A stretch of 64,000 bases of DNA from GCA-002050365 sp038235165 (GCA_038235165.1 JBBSUG010000018.1:1-64000), one strand, 5' to 3'; shown: positions 1 through 7,922, counted from the stretch's first letter. Numbers and translations: made by a program. Notes: generated from the letters alone by a model not told the origin.

Positions 1-132
1 AGTTTTTTCAACTGGCTCAACGAAAAGACCGAATATCAAAACGCCTCAAAAGTCAGATCAGAGAAAGGCTTGTTAGTGCATTGCTACGGCAAACTCGCAT
101 TTGCTTGTCTGCTTCTCTGTTTCTACTCTTGA
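1..132 (+). CDS. possible C-terminal tail of a gene entering from the left
   Basis: Frame 1 is open from the first base to a TGA at about 130, giving roughly 43 residues (SFFNWLNEKTEYQNASKV... then a hydrophobic end). With only this short tail the family cannot be named. A transposase C-terminus is one possibility, but nothing decisive is visible. It may also be chance reading. Confidence 0.25.
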   Translation, partial: SFFNWLNEKTEYQNASKVRSEKGLLVHCYGKLAFACLLLCFYS

Positions 133-159
133 TTGGCATAAACTGTAGCTGAATATACA

Positions 160-873
160 GTGTTAAGCGTTTTGGCTTTATTTGGATTGCTAACTTTTAT
201 ACTTTGGCAAGCCATACCTTCTACATTTTGGGAAAGAATATCTAATGGAATTGAAAAAAGAGTGCTTTGGGCGATAATAGGTCTTCTGATATTATCCTTA
301 ATTGGTGAAACCGCTTACTTAATACAAAGTTATATACAATCACGAACATCGTTACGTTTTTTTGGTAGTGTTTTATGGAATAGTAATTGTGATCTCTTTT
401 GCCCTAAAGATGAAACACCTATATACAAAGCGGGACGAACTATTAACGAAGACGAAAATTCTAAAGTAACCGTAGAACTTTTCCAATGTCCAAAATGTGA
501 CAGTAATTACATCCTCAAAGATTTTGATGGCAATCCTATAACTTTTGCACAAGCCAAAAAGAACTTTCTCATAAAACAAAGCTTAAAAACTAAAGGTTCA
601 ATACAGGCACCAATAATAGAAGAAGGATTTGATGATGTGACAATAAAAGTTTTAAAAGGTTTTGGAGGTTCAAAAGCCCGGTTACTTCATATGGAGAATT
701 TTACTGGACTTCTTGAAAGTGGAACTAAGCCAGTTCAAATTAGCCATAGTCTTGATATTCTTAATAAAAAAGGTTATTTGACAAGATGTAGCACTCAATA
801 TGTTAATCAGAATATATTATATGAGTTAACTTCAAAGGGACGAGAATATATTGTAAAAAACAATCTTGTCTAA
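160..873 (+). CDS. orphan membrane protein with zinc-ribbon-like and winged-helix-like parts
   Basis: A 237-residue protein from a GTG start. Two hydrophobic segments (about residues 2–20 and 35–55) are followed by a soluble domain. That domain has cysteines spaced like a zinc ribbon (NCDLFC near residue 78, then QCPKC about 30 residues later). The C-terminal 80 residues alternate helices and strands in the manner of a winged helix (SHSLDILNKKGYLTR...). No family is recognised. AT-rich codon use differs from the housekeeping genes nearby, and the gene borders the accessory cluster at 1–4.3 kb, so it is probably accessory itself. Function unknown. Confidence 0.6.
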   Translation: MLSVLALFGLLTFILWQAIPSTFWERISNGIEKRVLWAIIGLLILSLIGETAYLIQSYIQSRTSLRFFGSVLWNSNCDLFCPKDETPIYKAGRTINEDENSKVTVELFQCPKCDSNYILKDFDGNPITFAQAKKNFLIKQSLKTKGSIQAPIIEEGFDDVTIKVLKGFGGSKARLLHMENFTGLLESGTKPVQISHSLDILNKKGYLTRCSTQYVNQNILYELTSKGREYIVKNNLV

Positions 874-957
874 TTTGTGCAGTAAGAAAACTTTTAATCT
901 TTTATGATTTCCTTTAGGAAAATTTATCATAAGTTGAGTTTTGCTGATGCTGATGAA

Positions 958-1383
958 TTATCCTGTCCAATCTTGAACCGTTAAATCCGACACTTGCTGA
1001 AAATCCTTCAAGTTTCGGGAAACTAAAATTGCTTTACGGGAAATGGCGATTGAGGCGATTTTCAAATCCATCGAGCCGACGCGGATTTTTTGAGATTTAA
1101 GTTTTTGGAAAATTGCGGCGGCGTTTTCGTCGAAGTCTAAAACATCCGTGTTTCGATAAGTTTCTAACGAACGGTGCAGTCTTTGATATGCAAAAATTTC
1201 TTGTTCGATGTTTTTAGATTTTGCCATTAAAGCCAACCATCCGCGCATTTGTTCTTCAAAAGTGATAATTGTCGTATAAAGTTCGTCGGGCGGAAATCTT
1301 TCGAGGTTTTTTCGCAAAACAGATGATTCAAGAATTCTTTCTCGATTTAGCAAACTCAAGCAATCAGTATCGAGAATTATCAT
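958..1383 (-). CDS. VapC-type PIN-domain ribonuclease toxin
   Basis: A 141-residue PIN-domain protein. The PIN acidic residues are visible: MIILDTD at the N-terminus (D5, D7), an early helix acid (FEEQ, E43), GSMDLKIA near residue 105, and the terminal VSRNLKDF motif. PIN toxins of type II toxin–antitoxin systems are Mg2+-dependent RNases, often cutting initiator tRNA or rRNA. The target here is unknown. The ATG overlaps the stop of the upstream small gene (TAATG), the usual antitoxin–toxin arrangement. Its C-terminal end recurs as a decayed fragment at 4110–4190. The gene looks intact. Confidence 0.85.
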   Translation of the reverse strand: MIILDTDCLSLLNRERILESSVLRKNLERFPPDELYTTIITFEEQMRGWLALMAKSKNIEQEIFAYQRLHRSLETYRNTDVLDFDENAAAIFQKLKSQKIRVGSMDLKIASIAISRKAILVSRNLKDFQQVSDLTVQDWTG

Positions 1384-1601
1384 TATTCAATTACCTCATC
1401 ATCATAAATTATTTTTTGCGATTCACGATATTCACGCCCCAGACGCATCGCTTCTTCGTGCATCGGGTCATCGGCAAAAACTCCGATATGATCTTCCCAC
1501 CAAGGCTTTTCGGCTTTTTCTATTTTTTTGAACTTCTCTTTTAACACCCCAAGTTCGCTTTCTAGAGTTTCAATTCTTGTTTCCAATTCTGTATTCGACA
1601 T
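1383..1601 (-). CDS. putative antitoxin partner of the PIN toxin
   Basis: A 72-residue acidic protein placed directly upstream of and coupled to the PIN toxin. The ATG at 1601 is preferred over an upstream TTG because GAGG lies just before it. Residues 1–35 form a leucine/glutamate heptad pattern typical of a coiled coil (ELETRIETLESELGVLKEKF). The C-terminal half, containing PWWEDHIGVFADDPMHEEAM, resembles the toxin-wrapping tails of small antitoxins. No classical DNA-binding domain is evident. The antitoxin role is inferred from position, size and overlap. Confidence 0.7.
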   Translation of the reverse strand: MSNTELETRIETLESELGVLKEKFKKIEKAEKPWWEDHIGVFADDPMHEEAMRLGREYRESQKIIYDDEVIE

Positions 1602-1658
1602 ATTCTTTACCTCTGACAAAATTATAACAAAGATTGATGAATTTGTTAGATTATAAAT

Positions 1659-1994
1659 TTAGCTCAAAGCAAATTCGGTCAATTTACGTTTTTCGGGCGA
1701 GTAAAAAGCCAGCACAATATCTGCTTTCGGCACGCCTTTTTCTAAAAGATATGTTGCCACGCCGTCTTCCAGACCGTCGTAATGAATCCAGAATTTCCCG
1801 TTGCGGATTTCGACATCAATGAGCGCATAATTGAATCTTTGCTTTCCCTCAAAACCGTTGACCATCAGCAGATAGCGGTCGCGGTCGGTATCGAAAACGG
1901 GTTTTTTTTCCAAACTGCTGTTGGCGTATTTGTTTCCCGCCGCCCACAAAATTATTTCTTTAATGTATTTTCTGTAATTTTCTAAATCAGCCAT
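1659..1994 (-). CDS. xisI: XisI family protein
   Basis: A 111-residue protein matching the XisI (fdxN element excision controlling factor) family. It starts MADLENYRKYIKEII, has a central RYLLMVNGFEG and WIHYDGLEDGVA, and ends ADIVLAFYSPEKRKLTEFA. The family is abundant in cyanobacteria and found in other filamentous or soil bacteria. Only the founding members were linked to excision of a nitrogen-fixation element. No such element is visible here. It overlaps xisH by 13 bases, so the two are co-translated. A second, truncated copy of its last ~28 codons lies at 3319–3405. Confidence 0.9.
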   Translation of the reverse strand: MADLENYRKYIKEIILWAAGNKYANSSLEKKPVFDTDRDRYLLMVNGFEGKQRFNYALIDVEIRNGKFWIHYDGLEDGVATYLLEKGVPKADIVLAFYSPEKRKLTEFALS

Positions 1995-2398
1995 TTTTCG
2001 ATTTCCTCCGTTTCGATATTATAAATTAACACTTTCATTTTCAAACGCTCGCAAATCAAGTCTTTAAGATTTTCCGAAAATTCGATGTCGAATGTTTCTT
2101 TTCCAACGGCAAGAAAAAGTGCGCGTTCCGGTTGCGAATCGAGCAACACTTCCCGATACATCATAAATTGTCCAATCGCGTCTTGAGCTTCAGAGATAAT
2201 TGATTTACCAAGAAAACTCTTGATTTCAACCGCGATTTTCTTTCCTTTTTTCTCCGCCGCGAGAAGTTTTTCCGCTCCCAAATCTACAAAAAGATCGGTT
2301 TTACCAAATTTCAAAGTCAGCGGATCATCGGTAATTATCCAACCGTCTTTGATGAGCGCGTTTCTGACAACATCGTGAAATTTATCTCTCGCAGGCAT
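1982..2398 (-). CDS. xisH: XisH family protein, PD-(D/E)XK nuclease-like
   Basis: A 138-residue protein recognised as XisH by its N-terminus (MPARDKFHDVVRNALIKDGW) and by its partner xisI directly downstream. The middle reads as a PD-(D/E)XK fold core: an acidic residue in KTDLFVDLG, then IAVEIKSF, with the E-x-K pair placed as in restriction-type nucleases, followed by a helix with Q (AIGQFMMYREVL). Nuclease activity is inferred from this signature and has to my knowledge not been settled for the family. With XisI it may form a toxin- or defence-like pair instead of an excision factor. Confidence 0.88.
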   Translation of the reverse strand: MPARDKFHDVVRNALIKDGWIITDDPLTLKFGKTDLFVDLGAEKLLAAEKKGKKIAVEIKSFLGKSIISEAQDAIGQFMMYREVLLDSQPERALFLAVGKETFDIEFSENLKDLICERLKMKVLIYNIETEEIEKWLI

Positions 2399-2441
2399 AG
2401 TAAATTCATTTTAGCATTTGCTTCGAGTTTATAAAACAGGA

Positions 2442-2640
2442 AAATCTTTCGTGTTAAAAGTGAGCAATGCGCGTGATTTGATGAACATTCATTGCGGCGA
2501 CGATTCGAGCATCGTGGACTTGTTTGCCGAGAACTGCATTGGCTAAAACTATCTTTCGCCATTCACGATAAATCGATTGGCTGTCGGGCAAAACGGTCGG
2601 CAAAGATTCCAGATGGGAGATTTCGACATCATCGAATGTT
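2442..2640 (-). pseudogene. C-terminal fragment of a VapC-type PIN toxin
   Basis: The minus strand reads about 60 codons of a PIN toxin C-terminal half (HLESLPTVLPDSQSIYREW..., KQVHDARIVAAM...), with no start and no N-terminal half. Near the end, an extra base turns the expected ILTFNTKDF into IAHF followed by a stop. The same segment, including the same extra base, recurs at 3446–3641 with roughly 88% identity by eye. It lies between xisH and the mazF-like gene. Confidence 0.75.
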
Positions 2641-2652
2641 TAAGTTAAAGGT

Positions 2653-3021
2653 TCAAGAATCAAGGTTTATCTTCAAACCGAAAGTATGAGCCAATGCTTT
2701 TTCAACGTCGCTCATATCGGACAAACTTCCGAGTTTTTTGTAAATGAATTTTTCGTGTAGTGTGGCGAGATTGTCGGTGGCGATTAGAGAATCCGAAAGC
2801 AGACCGCTTTCTTTGCCGATGGTGGTGGAAAGTTCGATCAAAACACGGCTTTGATGTCCGCTTTTCGACAGGTTGCTTGTTATCATTGCCACGATAATTT
2901 GAGGTAAATTGGTTTTCAAATCATCTGCTTGGACGATCGAAACAGGACGTTTCTTAGCGGTTTGCAAATTTGAATCGGGAAACAACGCCAAAATCACATC
3001 GCCTTTTTTACAGTTTGTCAT
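2653..3021 (-). CDS. MazF/PemK-family endoribonuclease toxin
   Basis: A 122-residue MazF/PemK-like protein. The start at 3021 (MTNCKKGDVILALFPDS) is chosen because the fold begins at GDVILA. A longer reading would sit inside the antitoxin gene. Family marks are GDVILALFPDSN, the KKRPVSIVQ strand, and ATDNLATLHE near the C-terminus, where MazF proteins usually have a DQ/DN–hydrophobic motif. Such toxins cleave mRNA at short sequence motifs. It overlaps the upstream antitoxin by 14 bases. The gene looks intact. Confidence 0.85.
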   Translation of the reverse strand: MTNCKKGDVILALFPDSNLQTAKKRPVSIVQADDLKTNLPQIIVAMITSNLSKSGHQSRVLIELSTTIGKESGLLSDSLIATDNLATLHEKFIYKKLGSLSDMSDVEKALAHTFGLKINLDS

Positions 3022-3247
3022 AAGCATCCATTTCAGGATTTTCCCAATCTTCGGCAAAGGTGGAAAAAGCGTGTCGCTGCGTCAAGGCTTCGGCTTCGCT
3101 GATACCTTTTTCCGGCAAATTAACTTTTCCTTTTTCACGAACAATTTTTTCCTCAACCGCTTCCAAGACAAAGACTTCCTTCGATTTTGCAAACGAATCA
3201 ATAATACGACTGATTTCATCGGGAATTGTTAATTGAATTGTTGTCAT
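3008..3247 (-). CDS. antitoxin of the MazF-like toxin
   Basis: A 79-residue protein directly upstream of and overlapping the MazF-like gene. The N-terminus (MTTIQLTIPDEISRIIDSFAKS) looks like a short beta strand followed by a helix, as in ribbon-helix-helix DNA-binding antitoxins. The C-terminal part is acidic and probably disordered (STFAEDWENPEMDAYDKL), suitable for wrapping the toxin. Such proteins usually repress their own operon. The assignment rests on position, size and this pattern. Confidence 0.8.
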   Translation of the reverse strand: MTTIQLTIPDEISRIIDSFAKSKEVFVLEAVEEKIVREKGKVNLPEKGISEAEALTQRHAFSTFAEDWENPEMDAYDKL

Positions 3248-3318
3248 AACTTTTACCTCAATTTAGATTTTACCACAAATTAAATTTTCCAAAAATCAGT
3301 TTCAACAACTTCCATTTT

Positions 3319-3405
3319 CAAGCAACAGCAAATTCAGTCAATTTACGTTTTTCGGGCGAGTAAAAAGCCAGCACAATATCTTCTTTCGGCATACCTTTTT
3401 CTACA
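3319..3405 (-). pseudogene. 3' fragment of a second xisI
   Basis: On the minus strand this reads VEKGMPKEDIVLAFYSPEKR and then KLTEFAVA plus a stop. This is nearly identical in protein and DNA to the last ~28 codons of the intact xisI at 1659–1994. The rest of the gene is missing, and the fragment abuts the end of the PIN pseudogene next to it. It is evidence of local duplication or recombination in this cluster. Confidence 0.75.
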
Positions 3406-3844
3406 AAGTATTCGGATCAATCAGCGTGATATGTTGAAACCGCTTAAAATCTTTCGTGTTAAAAGTGAGCAATGCGCGTGATTTGATGAACATTCATTGC
3501 GGCGACGATTCGGGCATCGTGGACTTGTTTTCCGATAACCGAGTTGGCTAAAACTATCTTTCGCCATTCACGATAAATCACTTGATTGAGCGGGCAGAAC
3601 GGTCGGCAAAGATTCCAGACGCGAGATTTTGACATCGGTTTTTGCAGGTGTCGAAGCCGAAACCATTTTTGGCAATCGGTCTGGTTGCCACGTTCCAAAA
3701 TTCGATCAGATTTTGCGGAATCAGACAAACTCAGTCGCCGTTCGTAAGAAAACTCTTTACCGCATTGACGGCTTTTTGATGAGTCGGATGAGCTGGTTCG
3801 GCACTTCGCAGAGGTATATTTGTGTCAGCTTAAATATCTTCCAT
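3401..3844 (-). pseudogene. broken VapC-type PIN toxin
   Basis: The ATG at 3844 directly abuts the stop of the antitoxin-like gene, as for a functional toxin. Codon 5 is a stop (M E D I stop), after which the PIN N-terminus continues (ADTNIPLRSAEPAHPTHQKA). A second in-frame stop follows at FLTNGD, then VCLIPQNLIEFWNVATRP. Frame shifts occur around the DVEISRLESLP equivalent and again before LTFNTKDFKRFQHITLIDPN, where the gene ends at about 3401. Joined across frames it is a full-length PIN toxin of about 145 codons. Its C-terminal part is the duplicate of the fragment at 2442–2640. Confidence 0.8.
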
Positions 3845-4060
3845 TTATTCGTCTTCGGCATAAATCGCTTCGCGGCGGTCGTCAATGATGACAGTATTGT
3901 TCGAATAACTTTTCGCCCAATCTTCCCAAGCCGAAGCCTTTTCCGTCTGATTCGATTTTGCCGATTTTTCGAGTAAATCGTCAATAAAATCAAGCACTTT
4001 TTTTTGCGACGAACTCGGCAGCATTTGTATTTTGTTATGAATTGTTTCCGTTGAATTCAT
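3845..4060 (-). CDS. DUF2281-like antitoxin, now orphan
   Basis: A 71-residue protein starting MNSTETIHNKIQMLPSSSQK. It has a VLDFIDDLLEKSA helix and a charged tail (WEDWAKSYSNNTVIIDDRREAIYAEDE). This resembles the DUF2281 group of small antitoxin-like proteins often placed before PIN toxins. Its stop directly precedes the start of the broken PIN toxin (3401–3844), so it appears to have outlived its toxin. An intact antitoxin beside a dead toxin is the expected order of decay. Confidence 0.75.
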   Translation of the reverse strand: MNSTETIHNKIQMLPSSSQKKVLDFIDDLLEKSAKSNQTEKASAWEDWAKSYSNNTVIIDDRREAIYAEDE

Positions 4061-4109
4061 TTGCCTCTACTTTAAAGCAAATTTTACCACAAGTTGAATC
4101 TTGATAACT

Positions 4110-4190
4110 TTACCGCGTCCAATCCTGAACCGTTAAATCCAACACTTGCTGAAAATCTTTCAGGTTTCGGGAAACTAAAATCGCGGTTTG
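4110..4190 (-). pseudogene. 3' fragment of a VapC-type toxin
   Basis: The minus strand reads AILVSRNLKDFQQVLDLTVQ and then DWTR plus a stop. It is almost identical in DNA and protein to the end of the intact PIN toxin at 958–1383. The rest of the gene is absent, and the reading runs into unrelated sequence near the antitoxin fragment at 4222. It is a remnant of a second copy of that toxin. Confidence 0.75.
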
Positions 4191-4221
4191 GTCCTTCCCT
4201 GCTTATCCTGGCGTGACTTTG

Positions 4222-4335
4222 CCGAAACGCAAATTCGAGCATTTTCTCATAATCTCCAAACGGCAAAAGCACCGCTGTTTTATGACCTTCGACACCGATT
4301 GTGTATTGAACATTTTTGTATAATCAACGATTTCA
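4222..4335 (-). pseudogene. decayed antitoxin fragment
   Basis: On the minus strand one frame reads TIGVEGHKTAVLLPFGDYEK and then MLEFA. This matches the common antitoxin pattern with a 'TAVLLP-x-x-xYE' core placed before PIN or RelE toxins. An adjoining frame just upstream reads IVDYTKMFNTQ, so a frameshift seems to have split the gene. It sits directly upstream of the toxin remnant at 4110–4190, so the pair was once an antitoxin–toxin operon. Confidence 0.6.
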
Positions 4336-4342
4336 ACCGAAG

Positions 4343-7300
4343 TTATTCAATATTAAAATATTTCGCTTCCGGGTGATGAATGATAATTGCCGAAGTTGAT
4401 TGTTCGGGTTCGAGCATAAATTCGTCGGTCAGATCAACGTCAATTCTTTCGGGTTTGAGCAGTTCAAAAAGTTTCGTCTGGTCTTCGATGTGCGGACACG
4501 CCGGATAGCCGAAACTGTAGCGTGAGCCTTGGTAGCCCTGATGGAAAAGTTTTGCCATTTCGGGCGCGTCATTTCCTGCTATTCCTAGTTCTTCGCGGAT
4601 TCGTTTGTGCCACATTTCGGCTAAGGCTTCCGCCGATTCGACCGATAAGCCGTGGAAAAGCAGATAATCGTTGTATTTGTCGGCTTTAAAAAGTTCGGCG
4701 GAATGTTCGCTTGCCTTGCGCCCCATCGTGACGAGATCGAAGGCGACGACATCAATTTTGCCGGAACTTTTCGGGGCGAAATAATCGGCGAGACACAGAT
4801 TTTTGCCGCCGCGCTGTTCAATCGGCTGGCGCGGAAACGTGAACCGCATTCTTTCGGTGCGTTCGTCGTCCTCGTAAATAATTAAGTCGTTGCCTTCGGA
4901 TTGGCACGGGAAATAGCCGTAAACGAGTTTTGCTTCCAGTAATTTGTCGCGGGTCGCCTGCGCTTTGATCGCCTTAAATTTCGGATAAACTTCTGTTTCG
5001 AGCAGCTTTTGGTAATCTTCTTTTGACGTTTTTCCCTGTTTGTATTGCCACTGTCCTTTAAACAGTGCGGTTTCGTTGATGAACGCAAAAACTTTTGATA
5101 AATCTTTGAGTTCGACGACTTTTGAACCGTAAAAAGGCGCGGTCGGAAGATTTTCCAATTGCGTAACTTCGGATTTTGTCGTGTGCGTCGTGTCGCCGGT
5201 GTTGCGTGTGGAAACTCTGGCGGCTTGTGTGCCGAGTTTCGCGTCTTCACCGACTAAATCTTCCGCGTCTGTTACTGTTTCGATGGCATCGTTTAAATCA
5301 TCCGCCACCGCAGATGATTTCGACCTGCCGTTCGCTGCCGTCGCTGATTTTGCTTTTTCCTTTGCGCCGTTTGCGTCCTTGGCGGTTAGCAAATCCATCG
5401 CGTGCAAGCCGTCGAAAGCGTCGCGGGCGTAAAAAAGTCTGCCGTTGTAGATCGGCACGAGATCGTTGTCAACGTATTTTCGATTTAACGCCGCGCCGCC
5501 CAGAACGACCGGAATATTGATGCTGCGCTCGTTCATAATTTCGAGGTTGTCACGCATCACGAGCGTTGATTTGACCAACAAACCGCTCATTCCAATCGCG
5601 TCGCATTCGGTTTCGCCGACGGCGTTTAGAATCTCGTCAATCGTTTGTTTGATGCCGAGATTGACGACGCGATAACCGTTGTTGGTCAGAATAATGTCCA
5701 CCAGATTTTTGCCGATGTCGTGAACGTCGCCTTTAACGGTCGCCAAAACCATCACGCCTTTCGACTGTTCGCCTTCGACTTTTTCCATAAACGGTTCAAG
5801 AAATTTGACCGCCGTTTTCATCACTTCCGCCGACTGTAACACGAACGGCAACTGCATTTGCCCCGAACCGAACAGATCACCGACGACTTTCATTCCGCCG
5901 AGCAAAATATCGTTGACGATTTCGAGCGCGGGATATTTTTCGAGCGCAATTTTCAGATGAACTTCGAGTTCGATCTTTTCACCGTCAATAATGTGATGTT
6001 TAAGTTTTTCTTCAATCGTAAGATTCGACGTGTCAACTTTCATTGACTGCGCCGTTTTGCCGAGAAACATCGTTGTAAATTCGCCGAGCGGATCGTAAGT
6101 CGTAATCTCGCCGTCGAATTTTCGGCGGTCGTAAATTAAGTCTAAAGCGACTTCAATTTCGTATTCGTTAAAGCGATTGAGCGGCAGAATTTTCGACGCA
6201 TTGACGATTGCCGAATTCATTCCGGCTTCGACACATTCATGTAGAAAAATCGAATTAAGGACAATGCGCGATGCCGGATTTAAGCCGAAACTGACATTGG
6301 AAACGCCTAAAATAATATTCGCTTCGGGCATTTCCGTATGAATTTGTTTAATAGATTCAATCGTCGCTTTTGCGTTTTCACGGTCTTCTTCGATGCCGGT
6401 CGAAATCGGCAGTGCGAGCGGATCAAAGAAAATATCGTGCGCTTCGATACCGTATTCGGTCGCCTGTTTGTAAGCCCGCCGTGCGATTTTTACCTTGTCT
6501 GAAACCGTTCGCGCCATTCCCGTTTCGTTAATCAAACCGATGACGATTGCCGCCGCATATTCTTTCGCAAGTTCCAAAAGACGCAGGAAACGCGGTTCGC
6601 CGTCTTCGTAATTTGTTGAATTCAAAATACACTTGCCGCCCGCGAGTTTCAGACCGGCTTCCATTTTTTCCCACTCGGTCGAATCGAGCATCAGCGGAAT
6701 TTTGACGTTCGTGACGAGTTTGGAAACCAATTCGTGCATATCGGCAACGCCGTCGCGCCCGACGAAATCCACGTTGACATCCAAAATATGCGCTCCTTCG
6801 CGCTCCTGTTCTTTGGCGAGCTTGATCAATCCGTCCCAATCTTCGACTTCCAACAGATCGCGCATTTTTTTCGAACCGCTTGCGTTGACACGCTCGCCGA
6901 CGATTAAAAACGAATTGTCCTGCGTGTAAGGCTGCGAAAAATAAATGGACGAAGCCGACGGCGTGAATTTGAAATCGCGCTGTTTTGGCGAAACTCCCTG
7001 CATTTTCTCGACCGTCTGGCGCAAATGTTCAAACGAAGTTCCGCAACAGCCGCCGACGACGTTTGCGCCGAAATCCTTGGCAAAATGCTCGACTTTGCGC
7101 GAAAAATCTTCCGCCGTTTCAGTGTAAAACTGCTGTCCGTCTTTTACTTCCGGCATTCCCGCATTCGGCAGAACCGACACCGGAAGCGGCGAATTTTCGC
7201 ACAGATATTTGACGTTTTCCGTCATTTGGTCGGGACCCGTGCCGCAATTCATCCCGATAATATCAATCGGATACGGTTCGAGCGCGGTCAGTGCGGCGGC

Positions 7301-7918
7301 GATTTCCGTCCCGTTGAGCATCGTGCCGAAAGTTTCGATTGTAACTTGAGCGATGACGGGCAATTTGATTTTCTGCTTTTCAAAAAACTCGAAAATTGAA
7401 CGCAGTGCCGCCTTCGTCTGCAAAATATCCTGACAAGTTTCGACGATAAACAGATCAACGCCGCCGTCAAACAGCCCGCGCACCTGTTCGTCGTAAGATT
7501 TTTTCAAATTCTCGTAAGAAATATGTCCGAGCGTCGGCAATTTCGTTCCCGGTCCCATCGAACCCGCCACAAAGCGCGGAAACGCCGCCGTCGAATAATC
7601 GTTCGCCAATTTTTTCGCCAGCTGCGCCGCCTTCAAATTGACATCGTAGGCTTTATCGGCAATCCCGAATTCCGCCAGTACGACCTCGCCGCCGCCGAAC
7701 GAGTTTGTTTCGATGACATCAACGCCCGCGTCGAGAAATCCGAGATGCACTTGAGCAATCGCGTCAGGCTTCGTATAAAGCAAATTCTCCGAACAATTCT
7801 CGAAATTCGCTCCGCCCCAATCCTCAATCGTCAAATTCTGCGATTGCAGATTACTTCCCATCGCGCCGTCAAAAACGACGACTTTTACTTTTAATAAATC
7901 TAAAAAATTCTTGCTCAT
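4343..7918 (-). CDS. metH: cobalamin-dependent methionine synthase
   Basis: A 1191-residue MetH that moves a methyl group from 5-methyltetrahydrofolate to homocysteine through methylcobalamin in the cytoplasm. Domains in order: homocysteine-binding barrel (1–~310; zinc ligands in NCGTG near 222 and GGCCGTS near 288), pterin-binding barrel (~340–600), B12 cap and Rossmann domain with DVHDIGKN near 728 (cobalt-ligating His), and the C-terminal AdoMet reactivation domain (~920–1191). Residues ~840–919 form an Ala/Lys/Ser/Thr-rich low-complexity linker longer than usual. The ATG at 7918 is preferred over a GTG at 7948, since MSKNFLDLLK leads directly into the barrel. It probably forms an operon with the upstream gene, 4 bases away. 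Confidence 0.97.
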   Translation of the reverse strand: MSKNFLDLLKVKVVVFDGAMGSNLQSQNLTIEDWGGANFENCSENLLYTKPDAIAQVHLGFLDAGVDVIETNSFGGGEVVLAEFGIADKAYDVNLKAAQLAKKLANDYSTAAFPRFVAGSMGPGTKLPTLGHISYENLKKSYDEQVRGLFDGGVDLFIVETCQDILQTKAALRSIFEFFEKQKIKLPVIAQVTIETFGTMLNGTEIAAALTALEPYPIDIIGMNCGTGPDQMTENVKYLCENSPLPVSVLPNAGMPEVKDGQQFYTETAEDFSRKVEHFAKDFGANVVGGCCGTSFEHLRQTVEKMQGVSPKQRDFKFTPSASSIYFSQPYTQDNSFLIVGERVNASGSKKMRDLLEVEDWDGLIKLAKEQEREGAHILDVNVDFVGRDGVADMHELVSKLVTNVKIPLMLDSTEWEKMEAGLKLAGGKCILNSTNYEDGEPRFLRLLELAKEYAAAIVIGLINETGMARTVSDKVKIARRAYKQATEYGIEAHDIFFDPLALPISTGIEEDRENAKATIESIKQIHTEMPEANIILGVSNVSFGLNPASRIVLNSIFLHECVEAGMNSAIVNASKILPLNRFNEYEIEVALDLIYDRRKFDGEITTYDPLGEFTTMFLGKTAQSMKVDTSNLTIEEKLKHHIIDGEKIELEVHLKIALEKYPALEIVNDILLGGMKVVGDLFGSGQMQLPFVLQSAEVMKTAVKFLEPFMEKVEGEQSKGVMVLATVKGDVHDIGKNLVDIILTNNGYRVVNLGIKQTIDEILNAVGETECDAIGMSGLLVKSTLVMRDNLEIMNERSINIPVVLGGAALNRKYVDNDLVPIYNGRLFYARDAFDGLHAMDLLTAKDANGAKEKAKSATAANGRSKSSAVADDLNDAIETVTDAEDLVGEDAKLGTQAARVSTRNTGDTTHTTKSEVTQLENLPTAPFYGSKVVELKDLSKVFAFINETALFKGQWQYKQGKTSKEDYQKLLETEVYPKFKAIKAQATRDKLLEAKLVYGYFPCQSEGNDLIIYEDDERTERMRFTFPRQPIEQRGGKNLCLADYFAPKSSGKIDVVAFDLVTMGRKASEHSAELFKADKYNDYLLFHGLSVESAEALAEMWHKRIREELGIAGNDAPEMAKLFHQGYQGSRYSFGYPACPHIEDQTKLFELLKPERIDVDLTDEFMLEPEQSTSAIIIHHPEAKYFNIE

Positions 7919-7922
7919 AAAA

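Noticed and set aside
2335..2562. Minus-strand ORF spanning the xisH start and the PIN fragment
   Set aside because: Its translation is unlike any protein and mixes two frames of other genes.
5176..5520. Arg-rich ORF opposite metH
   Set aside because: It lies antisense to the strongly supported metH linker and has no family resemblance. Codon shadow.
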